Shown in pieces: positions 11,478-23,614 of a stretch of 64,000 nucleotides of DNA. Every line of letters starts with the position of its first letter. Positions within the stretch are counted from its first letter, which is position 1. The notes under the pieces were generated by a model. It saw only the letters and a list, made by a program, of their open reading frames with translations. It did not search any database and was not told where the DNA came from. Origin of the DNA: Morchella semilibera (Eukaryota; Ascomycota; Pezizomycetes; Pezizales; Morchellaceae); the NCBI GenBank assembly GCA_009192285.1, contig WBVU01000016.1:682001-746000 (forward strand). Direction: 5' to 3'. Position numbers and translations under genes: made by a program.

Positions 11478-12925
11478 ATGGCATCTACTAAGCTCTGGGG
11501 TGGCCGATTCACTGGTACCTTCCCCTCATTCCCCACCACCCCCCCTCTATACATATAACTAACATCTCCCCAGGCAAGGTAGACCCCCTAATGACCATCT
11601 ACAACGAGTCAATCCACTACGACAAACGCATGCACACCGCCGACACCCTGGGCTCCAGCGCCTACGCCAAAGCCCTAACCCAACGGGGCATCATCACAGA
11701 CCACGAGTGCAGCGAGATCCTCCGCGGCCTGGCCCTCATCGAGCAAGAGTGGCTCTCGGGCACGTTTGTCCTGGCCACCGACGGCACGGACGAGGACATC
11801 CACACGGCCAACGAGCGGCGCCTCGGCGAACTCGTTGGGCGCGAGATCGCGGGCAAGCTGCACACGGGCCGCAGCAGGAACGACCAGGTCGCGACCGACA
11901 TGCGCATCTGGCTGCGCTCGGCGCTCGACGAGATCGAGGCCGCGCTCGTCGCCCTGGTGGGCGCGCACGTGGGCCGCGCAGAGGCAGAGATGGACGTGCT
12001 CATGCCCGGATACACGCACCTGCAGCGGGCGCAGCCCATCCGGTGGAGCCACTGGCTGATGGGGCAGGCGAGCTACCTCGCCAGCGACCTGGAGCGCCTC
12101 CGGCAGCTGCGCAGCCGGGTCAACCGGTGCCCGCTCGGGTGCGGCGCGCTCGCGGGGAACCCGTTCGGGGTTGACCGCGAGTTCCTGGCGCGCGAGCTCG
12201 GCTTCGAGGGCGTGGTGGGGAACAGCATGGTGGGCGTTGCGGACCGCGACTTTGTCGTCGAGACGATGATGTGGGGCGCCCTGCTCATGGGCCATGTCAG
12301 CCGGTGGGCCGAGGACCTGATCATCTACAGCACGCAGGAGTTTGGCTTTGTCAAGCTCGCCGACGCGTACTCGACCGGGAGCTCGCTCATGCCGCAGAAG
12401 AAGAACCCCGACAGCCTCGAGCTGCTGCGCGGGAAGAGCGGCCGCGTGTTTGGCCAGATGGCCGGCTTCATGTACACGCTCAAGGGCCTGCCGAGCACGT
12501 ACAACAAGGACCTGCAGGAGGACAAGGAGCCGCTGTTCGACTGCACGCGCACGCTCCTGGACTCGATCAACATTGCGACGGGCGTGCTGTCGACGCTTGC
12601 CATCGACCCGGCGCGCATGCGCGGCGCGCTCACAATGGACATGCTCGCCACCGACCTCGCCGACTACCTCGTGCGCAAGGGCGTGCCGTTCCGCGAGACG
12701 CACCACGTCTCGGGCGCTGCCGTGCGCATGGCGGAGGAGCTGGGCCTCCCCGGCATCGACGCGCTCGGGCTGGACAGGCTCAAGGGGCTGCGCGCGGAGT
12801 TTGGGGAGGATGTCGCCCTGGTGTTTGACTTTGAGGCGAGCGTCGAGAGGAGGGCTGCCGTGGGCGGCACGGCTAGGAAGTGCGTGTTGGCGCAGATTGA
12901 GGAGGTTAGGAGGGTCTTGGGGTAG
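11478..12925 (+). CDS. ARG4: Argininosuccinate lyase
   Basis: The enzyme cleaves L-argininosuccinate to arginine and fumarate, the last step of arginine synthesis. A 37-nt first exon (11478-11514, [12 protein letters not shown]) joins 11574-12925 to give 462 aa, the usual family length. The N-terminal LWGGRF, the [17 protein letters not shown] block, [10 protein letters not shown], and the fumarase/aspartase signature [12 protein letters not shown] (about residues 281-292, with the catalytic loop serines) are all intact. The start is fixed by the tiny exon, because the ATG at 11591 in exon 2 would remove KLWGGRF. The gene is very GC-rich at third codon positions, which opens a 420-codon antisense frame that I regard as a shadow. 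Confidence 0.96.
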
Positions 12926-14403
12926 GCATGTGTGCATGTGTATATAGTTTTTTTTTTTTTAAATGCTTTTTTTTTAGGGTCTTTGGGTTGCTGTTCTTGC
13001 TTTATTGCTTTCTGGGTTTCTGTGAGTTCGTGTGCCATCTGTCTGCCTGCCTGTGGAGAGGAGAGAGACGACGGAGAGCGCGGTACGTGGTGGGAATAAA
13101 AAATAAACAATCTCTCGTCAGCCAGTCAGTCAATCATGCGTATATACAATGCCGGCCCCAATATCCCACCCCAACGAATCGGGGTAACATAATCTATGGC
13201 TTTGGCGTATGTAGTCTACGATACACATGCCCTCCTATGCCATACTCCTCCCCAAACCACAGTTTCACGCACCTCCATCTCCAAGCAGAGACGGGGGAAG
13301 ATAACCTCGATCACGGGGTATCACTCGACACGGGCAGTGTTTGGTTGTCCCTACGACGGGGTGTGTGGTCTTATCGACGGTCACGGGCCATCACTCGCAC
13401 CACCACCACCGCGGGTGAGATGTGGTGTCCTACGGGCCGTAAGCCCCGCCCCCGGGAGAGCGTCTACATACCCCCCCCCCCCCAGCGGGAGGGCCGGCCG
13501 TTAGTGGACTGGGTAGATCCAGATGATAGGTGAGGGGAGGGAGGTACGTCGGTCCCCCTCTATCTATACCCTCTTCTTTCCTCGGGACGGCCTGGTCTTT
13601 ACATACAGCCCTGCTCGAAAAGTCCTGGCACCCTACTATACCATGTCTGTTTATGAATTGTAACCGTACCACCAACAACCACCCAAGAATTGATAGGTAA
13701 TGAAGATATTGTAGCTCTTAGCCACAGTTAGAAGATAGGAGAAACACCCTCATACTTTAATTTTGGCCCGGGGGCGCCAGGGCTTTTCGGGCGGTGCAGT
13801 ATCTCCCGAGCCCGCAGCGTCAGGCAAAGGGGTACTACATTAACTCCTAAATCGAGATATAAAAAGCCACTACGCCGGCAGCTGGGTTGGGTTGGGCTGT
13901 TGGGTCTGTGGGCTAGTACTTTACGGTGGTCTGGTCAATTACACGTAGTAGTACCGCCTATCTATCGATCTATATACTCTATGTACACCGGCAAACAGAC
14001 AAAAAGCACCGCTCTGAAGCCCGACTGGCCCACGTACGTGTTTTTGCGCCGAGAGTACTGGAGCACAGCCAGGGTTCTGAACCCTCAAGGCGCACGGTAT
14101 GGTATTTTTTCCCCTATTTGTTTAAGGGACCCTCTTCTCAAGGCTCTGGGGTGTTTTGATGCCTTGGTGACCTGCGCTGTTGGTTGTTAGTATTTGTCTA
14201 TAAGTGAATTAGCTGCCCGTAATAACCGATAGGGGGGGAGAGTTAGGCCGGCTCCTGCGCAACGTTTACTATAAAACCGAATTGTAGGTAGTCACAGCTA
14301 CACATCCCCGCCCACCCAACCAACAGCGAACCACCGCCAAGGCCAGTAGTCAGTACAGTACATACCACAACCCCACCAACCCAAACACCAGAACAGACTC
14401 ACC
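12926..14403. other. Intergenic, 1.5 kb, nothing coding seen
   Basis: The stretch has T runs just after the lyase stop (a likely 3' end), a C run near 13470, two ATCACTCG motifs (13320, 13390), and a CCAACCAACAGCGAACCACC-type leader before the DPH7 start. No protein or RNA gene is supported. Confidence 0.6.
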
Positions 14404-15358
14404 ATGGCCGCCCCCACCCCCTCCACCCACACAACGCACCCGCCCGAGCCCCCCTCCTGCGTCCAATTCTCCCCGCTCGACCCCACCCTCCTCGTCCTCG
14501 GCACCTACGCGCACGACGCCGCCACCTCCCACAAGACCGGACACCTCCACCTCTACTCCGCGACGGCCGCGCACGGCTTCACGCTGCTGCAGTCGCACGC
14601 CACGCCCGCGGTCCTGGACGTAAAGTTCTCGCCGCACGCGCCGGACACGCTTGCGGCCGCGCACTCGCACGGGCGGGTCAGCGTGTGGACGCTTCGCGGG
14701 GGGGCGCTGGCGCAGCGCGCGGTGCACCGGCCCTTCGCGGCGGGGGTGGTGGTGCTCTCGCTCGCGTTCTCGCCGGCGGCTGGCGATCTGGTGGCGGTGA
14801 CGCTGTCGACCGGGGGGGTGGCGACGGTGGCGTTGGGCGCCGGGGTGGTCGTGCGTTCGTGGGTGCCGCATGCGCTGGAGGCGTGGACGTGCGTGTTTAC
14901 GCCCGATGGCAGGGGCGTGTATTCAGGTGCTGATGATAGTGTTGTGTGTTTGTGGGATGTGGCGGGCGGGGGGGAGGTGTGGCGGGATCGGAGGAGCCAT
15001 GGGGCTGGGGTCACGGCTGTGCTGCCGGTGGGGGGGGCGGGGGCGGTGTTGACGGGGAGTTATGACGGTGTTGAGGGCGTTTGAGGTGCGGGGCGGGGGG
15101 GGGGGGGGGGGTGTTGTTGATGAGGTGAGGATTGAGGGCGGTGGGGTGTGGAGGTTGGCGTGGATGGGGGAGGGGCAGAGGAGGGTGCTGGCGAGTTGTA
15201 TGCATGCGGGGACGAGGGTGATCGATCTTGAGGGATTGAAGGTCGTCTCGAGTTGGGAGGAGGGGGAGAGCATGAATTATGGGAGTGATGTGAATAGCGA
15301 TGGAAAGGTTGTGAGCTGCAGTTTCTACGACAAGAGGTTGAGTTTGTGGTCTGTTTGA
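14404..15358 (+). CDS. DPH7: DPH7/WDR85-type WD40 diphthine methylesterase, reading frame broken
   Basis: Dph7 removes the methyl ester from methylated diphthine on EF2, allowing the final amidation of diphthamide. The frame from 14404 encodes WD repeats: CVQFSPLDPTLLVLGTY, VLDVKFSPHAPDTLAAAHSHG, WTCVFTPDGRGVYSGADDS, VVCLWDV, then VLTGSYDG. It then runs into a stop at 15082-15084. The family's continuation lies in another frame: VLRAFEVRGG, GGGVWRLAW, RRVLASCMHAG, down to SFYDKRLSLWSV and a stop at 15356-15358. The shift lies at about 15066-15068, where the family spacing asks for two more bases. An 18-G run follows at 15096-15113. No intron of normal size resolves it. It is either a sequencing/assembly slip or a recent loss-of-function deletion. 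Both halves otherwise look under selection. Confidence 0.8.
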
Positions 15359-15539
15359 TCTCAATTGACTTAGAAAGAAAAGAAGGGAGAGAAAATAGAG
15401 TATATTCGGAAGACAATCTAATTACTGTATTCCCTTCGTGACAAGTCTTCCTTTCTTCCCCCTTTTCTTTTTACAATCAACCGCCAAGTGAAAAAAAGAA
15501 GAAATAGAGAAGAGAAAGAAAGAAAGAAAGAAAGAGCAT

Positions 15540-16433
15540 CTAAACAATGATTTCTAGCTCGTGAGCGTAACCGATTGTGTTCTCAATGATGGTTCCAGAA
15601 GCCAGAGCTTCCTTCTCAGACTCTTCAGTCGGAAAGTAAACACGGCCATCTCTGACCTCCCATCCTTTCTATGACAGTAGTTAGCATTCCATCCGTATTG
15701 AAGCACCCCTATGGAATAACCCCCCTACCTCTTGCGCAAACTTGATAACCGCGCCGTCCGAGTCCAAGAACAAAAGGTTCTTTGCATTGGATACGGGCAA
15801 GCTTGCATATGCCTTTTCAGAGCACGTAGCGATCTCGTTCCTTATAGTTCCGACGAGGACCTAACACTACATTAGCTCGATTCATCATCATCACTAGCTC
15901 AAGCTCACCTGTGAAAACAATGTATACTCCTCACTCGGCATCTGCGAGCTCTTTGTCGCATTCCACACCTTATCGTAGCTCCCCTCCATCAACCACCTCT
16001 CCAACATGATCGGATGCCTCACAAACGGATCATTCTCCATATCGCCCTCCAGGTTCTCGAGCGTGGTATGGAAGCCGGCAATGTCGTTCTTGCTCAGCAG
16101 GAGCAGCAGGTGCAGACCCACAATCTTGCTACGGTGCGGGCTCGGAGAGGCAGAGTTGAGGCGGTGGTCCTCGTAGAACGGCTGCAGCTGCGAGTAGTAT
16201 CGCGAGAAGGTGGCGTCATCGGTCTGGTGGATGCTGGTGAGTGCCCCAATCTCCAGGACCTCGCGGGCAAGGAGGAGGATGGGGGCGGGGGTGCTGGGCG
16301 TGGGGAGGAGGGCGTTGCGGGTTAGGAGGGCGATCTTGAGGGCGGAAAGGGTACGGGAGGCGGTGGTGTAGTCGCTCTTGGAGACGCTGTTGATCAGCGT
16401 CTGGTGGAGGGTCTTGAGCTCTTTGTCGGCCAT
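15540..16433 (-). CDS. RPN12: 26S proteasome regulatory subunit Rpn12
   Basis: Rpn12 is a PCI-domain subunit of the 19S lid. Three exons (16433-15909, 15860-15729, 15668-15540) join in phase to 261 aa. The N-terminal helices begin MADKELKTLHQTLINSV. The family blocks are ALTSIHQTDDATFSRYYSQL, the LQPFYED region, and FVRHPIMLERWLMEGSYDKVW. The PCI tail has VLVGTIRNEIATCSEKAY, NAKNLLF, RVYFPTEE and a C-terminus ending IGYAHELEIIV. The gene is convergent with the DPH7 homologue, their stops 181 bp apart. Confidence 0.93.
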
Positions 16434-18043
16434 GGTGAGTGCTGTGATGGGTTGGCTGGATGAGGGTCTAGATGGATTGATGGATGGAGGTATGTACTGT
16501 AGATGGGGGGGAGACGTGCTGAGGTGTTGAAGGTTGTAAGTAACTGGCTAAGATACCTCACTTCACTCGGCAGGGTTAGTTTGACCCATGCGGCGACAGC
16601 CAAGCCTACATCATACAAGGGTCCATGCAGCCGGCAGGAATTCCTGGGGTTTCGATCATTTCCAGTAGGGCTGCTCTCTACATGTAGTTATGTATCTCTA
16701 GCTATGTATCTCAAAAGGTCACTATCTGCTGTCTACGCAAGACTACCATGCCAGCAATACCCAACCAGCCCAACCACCACTATCAAAAGGCGTTTTAACA
16801 TGAACAAGCTCCACACCTTTATCTTTACCTCCTCAACATGCAACTCCTAGGGACGCCATGCCAACCCTAGATAACCCATCACGCATCTAGACACCCGCAC
16901 CTCCGCTGCCCAACCCCGCCCAGACACGCACCTGTCCACGGGCAGCCAAAAATCACGGACCGCAACGCCCAGCCCAAACCTGCCTTCACAGGCACATTTG
17001 TACATATACCACATCTCTGGGGCTTGGGCACTGCACAGTACATGTAGGTTTGAGTCGTCGAGCCATGCAGTATTGTCCACCCACGGATACAAAACACAGC
17101 ATAGACGCCCCCTTTACTAGCATCTTACACCGCCCCAAGAAGCCGTCCACTATCTACCAGGAACCCGTAGAGAGTACATAACCCCCCCCCCCCACATCCC
17201 CAATCGACAGCCACTGACTACCGACCTAACCCCACCCCACCCCGCCCCCATACATACAAACAAAACCAAACCCCCAACCCCCACCCGCCCCGCCCATCTT
17301 CTCCCTCTGCTCTAACCGCCCCACTATCAGTACAAGCCAAGCCAATCCAACCTAACCCGCCTGGCACCAAGCTGCCCAAGCCAAGCGTCCCGAAAGTAAA
17401 CGACGCCTCGACACACCTTGTACATATGCAGCCCTATAGAGTAGAACACTGAAGTCCAGCCGCCCCCAGGACTTGGGGGCGCACGGGGGTAAAGAGTAAA
17501 TCAGCCCAGGTTATCTCGAACCAACACAAGCAACCAGGTAGGCACTGCACTTTATGAACGCCCAACGACGGCCCCAGCGGACGAGAAGAGAGGGCGGGAC
17601 GGCCCACCGAGCTTATCCAACGTCCCCCACAATCACAAACTATCACTCGTGCGCCAAGAGCCACCCGCTTTCCTAGCCCCAATCCACGGGAACATGAAGC
17701 GCCAGAACACACAGGTATAGCCAACCGAACAGCAAGTACCAGTAAGAGTGCAAAGCAATTAAAGAAGTCTTTAAGCTCCCCGCTGCAGCAGCAAAGACGA
17801 GAGCTACGTAATAAGGCTCCAGGAGGGGATGACTGGCCCTTCTACACCCCGCCAACCACAAGTAGTGACTACGACCATCTATTATGTACTGGAATACATC
17901 CGTTTCGAAAGTTTCTGTAACACGATTGGTCGGGCACGACTGCGGTATTTGACTAAGCGCCCAATAACAGCTGTACCAGAAGCCCAGGAGAACTTGATAT
18001 CCATGCATTCAAAGTAGAGAAGCACCGTTGCGAGGTAGTAGTA

Positions 18044-18115
18044 CGCACCGTAGAGAGAGGATTAAAACTTACACAACTCGCTCGTGGTCACGAGGTAGTA
18101 ACCCACCCAAGGCTA
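18044..18115. repeat. Copy 1 of a diverged dispersed repeat (TAGAGAGAGGATTAAAACT...GTAACCC)
   Basis: TAGAGAGAGGATTAAAACT, then ...GTGGTCACGAGGTAGTAACCC. The same order of blocks recurs at 18430-18490, and both copies are followed by GAAGAAGTACTC (18166 and 18488). Together with the tRNA-like patch between them, this suggests one composite short element. Confidence 0.5.
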
Positions 18116-18218
18116 AAAAAAATAATTAAATGATAAAAAAAAGCCGGCAACAAAAGACTTATGTGAAGAAGTACTCATCCCTCAAGAGCGTCGCTACCAT
18201 GTTGGGCTTTCTCATCAC

Positions 18219-18291
18219 TGCTCCCACCAGGATTTGAACCTGTCGTGGTCATATGACGAAGCCCAGTGTATTACCACTAGGCCACGCCACG
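18219..18291 (-). pseudogene. tRNA-like sequence (A and B boxes present, cloverleaf broken)
   Basis: On the minus strand there is an A box TGGCCTAGTGG (18284-18274) and a B box GGTTCAAATCC (18240-18230), separated by 33 nt as in an intron-less tRNA. The T arm pairs at four of five positions. However, the acceptor 5' half CGTGGCG does not pair with the 3' half TGGGAGC, and the D and anticodon stems do not form. I read it as a decayed tRNA or the head of a tRNA-derived SINE, not a working tRNA. Confidence 0.5.
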
Positions 18292-18429
18292 ATACTTTTT
18301 TTGTGTCGTTGTAGTTTATGAGCTCCCTCCATTTCTTGGCAACGCATAACTGAATTGCATCACAGGGCAATGAAAGATCAAACTGGCGGGAATTGGGCAT
18401 AGCTAGAGTACATGTATATGTACATGTAC

Positions 18430-18490
18430 CTACCATAGAGAGAGCTAGAGGATTAAAACTCGCGGTCGCGAGGTGGTAACCCCTAGTAGA
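18430..18490. repeat. Copy 2 of the diverged dispersed repeat
   Basis: TAGAGAGAGCTAGAGGATTA continues with AAACTCGCGGTCGCGAGGTGGTAACCC, matching the 18044-18115 copy with a short insertion and a deletion of about 12 nt. CTCGCGGTCGCGAG within it is itself self-complementary. Confidence 0.5.
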
Positions 18491-18692
18491 AGAAGTACTC
18501 CGGAGCTACCTTATGCCCGAATATTAGGGACCGATGGAGGCCTAGTAAATTTAGCCCTTGCATGGATCTCGTCGTTAATTTGCTTGTATAATAGAACCAG
18601 AATATATTCAACGTCAATGATCTACACACATGCTCATATACCGCTAATCACTAACAAAGTCAAACACCATATACCATACAGCAACAAGCCAT

Positions 18693-21600
18693 CTAAAGCT
18701 CATCCTTCTCCTCCACCTTCACCTCCTTCTCCTCCACTTTCACCTCCTTCACCTCCTCCACCTCCTTCACCTCCTTCACCTCCTTGAGCTTACTCCTCCT
18801 CGCCACCTCCGCAACCTCATCATCATACGCCGTCCATTCCGGAACCTGCCTCCGTGCCCTATCCAGCTTCGGCTCCTTCGTCATCGGGTTATTGCACAAA
18901 TCGATCGTCTTAGCCGTCTTGAGGCTCTCGTCGCTGCACCACGTCTCGCACCACAGCCAGTCCTGCGGCAGCGAGTGGATGGGCAGGATGCTCTGCATGT
19001 GGTTTGGCAGGTCCTGGTCCAGGTTTGCCAGGCTTGCCGGGTCGGCGGAGAGTTGGTGGTACTGCTGGCGGAGACGGTCACCGGCCGCGATCTGGCGGAA
19101 GCGTTTTAGGTCTACCACGTAGAGTGCACTTTCGGGGCAGCACAGTTAGTTTTTTATTTACCCAAAGCCCAAGGGGGTGTGTGAGATAAACAAACCTGAT
19201 GTGATACGGAAGCCCCTTCAGGAACTTAGCCCAGTAGCCCTGCTTCCAGAAGCGGAAGCCCTCAATCTCTTCACGGGAGTCACACATAGGGGTGAATCCG
19301 TATGGCGCGCCCTGAAGGTCGAGGTCTACAAGCTCCTTCATGTCCGTCCTTACGATCTGGTCCGCGTCTACAAAGATGACCTTATCAAGGTCCAATGGGA
19401 AGAGAACATCAAGGAAGAGGATCTTGTATCCCCAGATCTCCCTCTGCTTCTCCTTCTGAGCACGGAGCCAATGCGGCCATTTGTATGTGACGAGCTCATA
19501 GTCAAAGCCATACTCTTTTGCCATGATTGGGATAAAGTCCTACCACTCTGTCAAAACACCGCAAGGGGGGAGGGGTAGGGTGTTTACATACCTTGAATGA
19601 CGGGGACAAAAAGTTCTCAATGAACCAGAACTTGACCGTCTTGTTCGTGTGCTTCATGACACTAACCATCATAATGTTCAAAAACCTCTCATAGAGATGT
19701 CCACTAGCCACCGAAAAGATATTAATCTCGGCCTGTCCCTTCGGCACCGCCGCCTTAGGCGCTGCCATCAAGCCAGCATCCACCATGATGCCCTCGGCCT
19801 TCTTCATCCACTTCTTGGCAAAGCTGCTGCCACTGCTGATAGACTCCTGCTCGAGCACATCCTCCTCGAGCATCCCTGGCTTCCTCGACAACCTTGGAAA
19901 CAACGTCGCGCCCTGGAAGCTCATAAGCGTGATATCAGTGTCCTCCTGCTCCTGCTCACCAGCGCGTGGTAGCATAGAGGAGTACCCGCCAGTGGTGCCG
20001 GCAGAGTCGATATGGAAGATATCCGACGTGCGGCCCTCCTTGAGTCCCATGTTCCAGTACCCTGGATTTGCCTTAAACTGAAAGTACCCCAAGTTGGCCA
20101 TGACGATAGTGTCTGCAAACAGCGGCTCCTTCTCTGTGCCGAGGATGAGCTGCGCCCCCTTTGGCGGGCCACCTCCGGTGCTGACATCGCGGGAGTGGCC
20201 CTCGATAAGGATGCTGCGGAGCTGATAGAGAGCTTCAACGTCACTGCCTTGTAGACGGTCTTTGAGCGAGTCGAGCATAAGGTTGTCAAGATCGTAGGTA
20301 CACTCCTCTGGGTTTACAAGCCATGATGGGGGCACATCCATGCTCAAAGAGAGGAGGATGGCGCCAGGGATGTTCTCGAAGCGCGCCTTGGGGTCAATGA
20401 TATTACCGGCGGCATCGAACACCGGTTTTGACTCGAGAACATGGCGGTAGAATCTGGTTACTGGGACTTCGGAGATCATGCGTTGCGGGGTCAAGTAGAT
20501 CTTGAGGTACACGCCATCCATCTCACCAAGAACCTTGAGGATGGGCACAAGCTTCTGTGCGCTCTCGCTCGCGGGGTCTACATTGGCGACTACCTGGAAC
20601 ATGGCACTATCCTTATCGCCGCTCTCGATAGCGGTGTGCTCGCCCTTCCACAACCTAAGGAACGCATCTGTTCTCCCAGTCACTGGCGCCTCAAATAGTC
20701 CCGCCGGGACATCCGATGCCGCGGTCAGCGCCACCATGTTCGTGAGCGCAGCCGCAGACCTGATCCTCTCCATCACGCCAAGATCTTCAGCTGCTTTAAG
20801 GACAGGCACAATGCGTTGTGACAACTCATACTCAAGCAACTGCTTGAAGTCATCGCCCACGAAATCTTCAGTTCTAGGGATAGGGCCAATGACACGACCA
20901 TTGACCACCAATCCGCGCTGCCCAGGCTTGAACCCGCTCTCCTCCGCCAGAACCTGTGCGCTCTCCCAGAACACGCTGGACTCCATGTGTGTGGGATAGG
21001 CCCATCCAGAGGCTTTGACATCTGCTTGCGACCCCATCAAGGCTTCGACCTTAGGCAGGCCAACGAAATCTTGCGTTGGCTTGACCTCTTCAAGCAACTG
21101 TGCGAGCTTCTCTGGGGCAGTGAAGAAATCAACCTGCTGTAACTGGTGCAGCAATGTCGACAATGACGGTGTGCTTGCAGACAACTCAGGGTTATTGATA
21201 AGCACCAAGTCCACGCCCGGAGCATCCCTTTGGAGCTCCACGGCGCCCTGAAGAAGCTGATAACCATCCTTCTCGTCGAAATCGCCAATAACCCAAATAG
21301 TAGTAGCTTCTAGCGGAGCAGGCTTATCTGTAGAGATCCTGGGTAATTTCCTCATGACCTCTGCATGAGCAGACTCCAACCCAACAAGATTGACGAGCTT
21401 GACCGAAGACTCGTCCTCCGGGATGATATGGGTATTCCGTCTTATTATCGCTCCAGCCATGAGTAAAGCCGTGATATCGCTGTTATCATCGATAAGCTCC
21501 TCGTAGACGGCACGTTGCGTAACCTGCACATCTGATTGTAGCTTCATGCCCATATTCTGCATCCACGTCTCGTCACGCGGCAGCGATTGACCATTGATGA

Positions 21601-23614
21601 ACACTGGCGGAGCATCCGGGTTCACGCCCAGACGCCTCCCCCAGCTCTTTGCCTTTGTGTGCCAGGCCTCAATGTCCTCATTCTTAAGCACCTCCTCGAG
21701 CGTAAGGATAGGCTTATCCTTCCGCGGAGCAGCATCTTTGAGGACATTCTTAAAGACCTTGGCGCTAGGTTTGCTGAAGTCGGTGTTTGCGAGCGACTCA
21801 TGAGCGTATCGAAGGGCAGGGGCAAGGCCATAGGAGTCCTTGAGGTGGTAGAACACCTTGGCTTGGGCAATGGCAGAATCGGTCTTGCCTAGCGGGACCA
21901 CCCCGAAGCGGATTGCAATCTTGCGCTCTACAAACATGCGCAGTTGCTCCGAGAGGAGGACAAGGTCATCGCGGGAGGTGAGGTCTACAGGTAAAACGAG
22001 GTGGTGGACATTTCTACGAAGGGGGTGGAGTTGCCCGGGATAGATACGACGCATGAGCTGCGTATGTCAGTATATATATGTAAGAATAGTAGTGTAGACT
22101 AGACATACCACAGACACAGAAGTCGACCAGTCTTTGTACCGCTTATCCTTCTCTAAATCGTTGAGCCAGACAATGACATTTCCGCCATCAATCTCATCCC
22201 TAAAATCGAACCTCTGCGGCAATTCCGAGAGCTTTGAATCAGCGATAATTTGATGGCTAAGAAGCTGTATCGTCTCGCTATTGTTCAATCCCAGTGCGGA
22301 CAAGCTCCCAATGTGCTTCCTCTCGTTACGCAGGTGTTCCAAGAGCGCAAAGGCATTGATCTGACTGTCCGCAAGCTGGGCCCCATTGATCCACAAGCTA
22401 TTCTGCCCCACTGTCGGGAAAGCCTCCCGGTTCTCCCGAAGCTCGTTCAGCATGTCAATATTCTCCTCGATATGTCCGATGCGACCCGAGTGCTTGGGGA
22501 AATCCTGGAGGAACTTTTGCAGCGTGCCCAGGGGGTCTTCAGAGCTCATGATGAAGGACGCAGCATGAAGACCGAGATCCGGCAGACTCTTGGGGTGGAT
22601 GGGTGTGATGTGCTGAATCTCCTCGTCGTCAAGTGCAGGTGCCTCGGAGTCTGAGTTGGGCTCTTCGGGGGAGGAGCCACTGTCGCGGTCATCCATGACA
22701 ATATAGTCTGTTTTCTTGAGAGCTAGCCCGACTCCGTAGCCGCTGAGCATTACGGGACGGTCCTTACGGGTTGCTACGGGGCGGTGACGAACACGATATG
22801 ATATTTTTCCGGCATTGGCAAATTCCTTGAGGATCTTGTGGTGTTCTTGGAATGTGGGGGATAGAATATCCGCATATAGGATTGCCGCCGGCACATCGTC
22901 CTTTGACTCCAGCACTCTGTCGAACTGGAGCTTCTTTCTCTCACTAAATCCCTCCATTAGTCAACCGGCCACCAGTACACCCAACAAGGTCTCCTCCCCC
23001 CAATCTCGAGCAGATACAAAAACATACTTTGGATACCTCTCCCACGACCCCAACATATCCCTATAATCCCCACTGGTCCTACAGATCTGCTTATGGCTCC
23101 ACTGCAGCCACGTCTCACACCCAGGCTCATACAGCTTCCCCATCTTCGGCTCGAGCTGGTTCTCGTAGTAATGATAATGCGCCTCGACCCTCGGCGCCGC
23201 CGCATGGATGCTCAGCGCCAGGTTGAAACTGGCCAGCTCCACGGGATCCGTCAGGAAGCCCTCCTCGCGCACGGCACGCAGAAACGACTCGTAGAGCTCC
23301 TTGTCCGAGGCCGCGCTCGAGAACTCGCCCGTCGCTATCCGGTCCAGCAGCGGGTAGTACGAGGCTGCGTTTTCGTCGGCGGCGGTTTCACTAGCTCCTC
23401 GCTGTTAGCAACCCACCCCCATCCCACCACTCGTGGTCCGTGTCTGCTGGTGCACTCACAGTAGCTCGATCAGGAGCGGGGCGCCGTTCCATGATGCTTT
23501 GAGACCGACATTGACGGCGGGGCTGCACAGAGCTAGTCGGAGGTATAATGGTGTGAGGAGGAGCAAGCTGCCCGCCGTGGGCAGGCTTCTTCTCCGAAGG
23601 TCTGTCAATCGCAT
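18693..23614 (-). CDS. UDP-glucose:glycoprotein glucosyltransferase (UGGT), ER folding sensor
   Basis: UGGT re-glucosylates misfolded N-glycoproteins in the ER lumen so that calnexin rebinds them. Six exons (23614-23460, 23390-23028, 22943-22109, 22057-19592, 19539-19196, 19128-18693) join in phase to 1532 aa, the family length. The N-terminus is a signal peptide ([10 protein letters not shown] then a Leu-rich core ending LALCS), followed by [19 protein letters not shown]. The thioredoxin-like/sensor region spans most of exons 2-4 (FDRVL...[12 protein letters not shown]). The C-terminal GT24 catalytic domain has [57 protein letters not shown] with the DxD at about D1331/D1333, and [14 protein letters not shown]. 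After a Lys/Glu/Val-rich repeat the protein ends in EEKDEL, an ER-retrieval signal. Confidence 0.96.

Larger units (their letters stand above)
16434..18692. other. Intergenic, 2.3 kb, with repeats and a tRNA-like sequence
   Basis: I accept no protein gene. A hydrophobic frame on the minus strand at 17673-18008 has no recognisable domain. TACATGTA palindromes lie at 16679, 17039 and twice near 18410-18425. C-rich and A-rich low complexity is common (17170-17340). The 18.04-18.50 kb part holds the repeat and tRNA-like features listed separately. Confidence 0.55.

Noticed and set aside
11675-12937. 420-codon frame antisense to argininosuccinate lyase
   Set aside because: It mirrors the GC-rich codons of the lyase gene, has no domain, and is rich in Arg/Ala/His as expected of a shadow frame.
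17673-18008. Minus-strand 111-codon hydrophobic frame
   Set aside because: No domain, no supporting introns or neighbours; composition could arise by chance. Kept only as a possibility.
18160-18230. Hammerhead-ribozyme-like GTGATGAGAAAGC near the tRNA-like sequence (minus strand)
   Set aside because: The conserved CTGATGA and GAAA core with flanking stems is not complete.
18219-18291. Functional tRNA gene
   Set aside because: A and B boxes are present, but the acceptor, D and anticodon stems do not pair.
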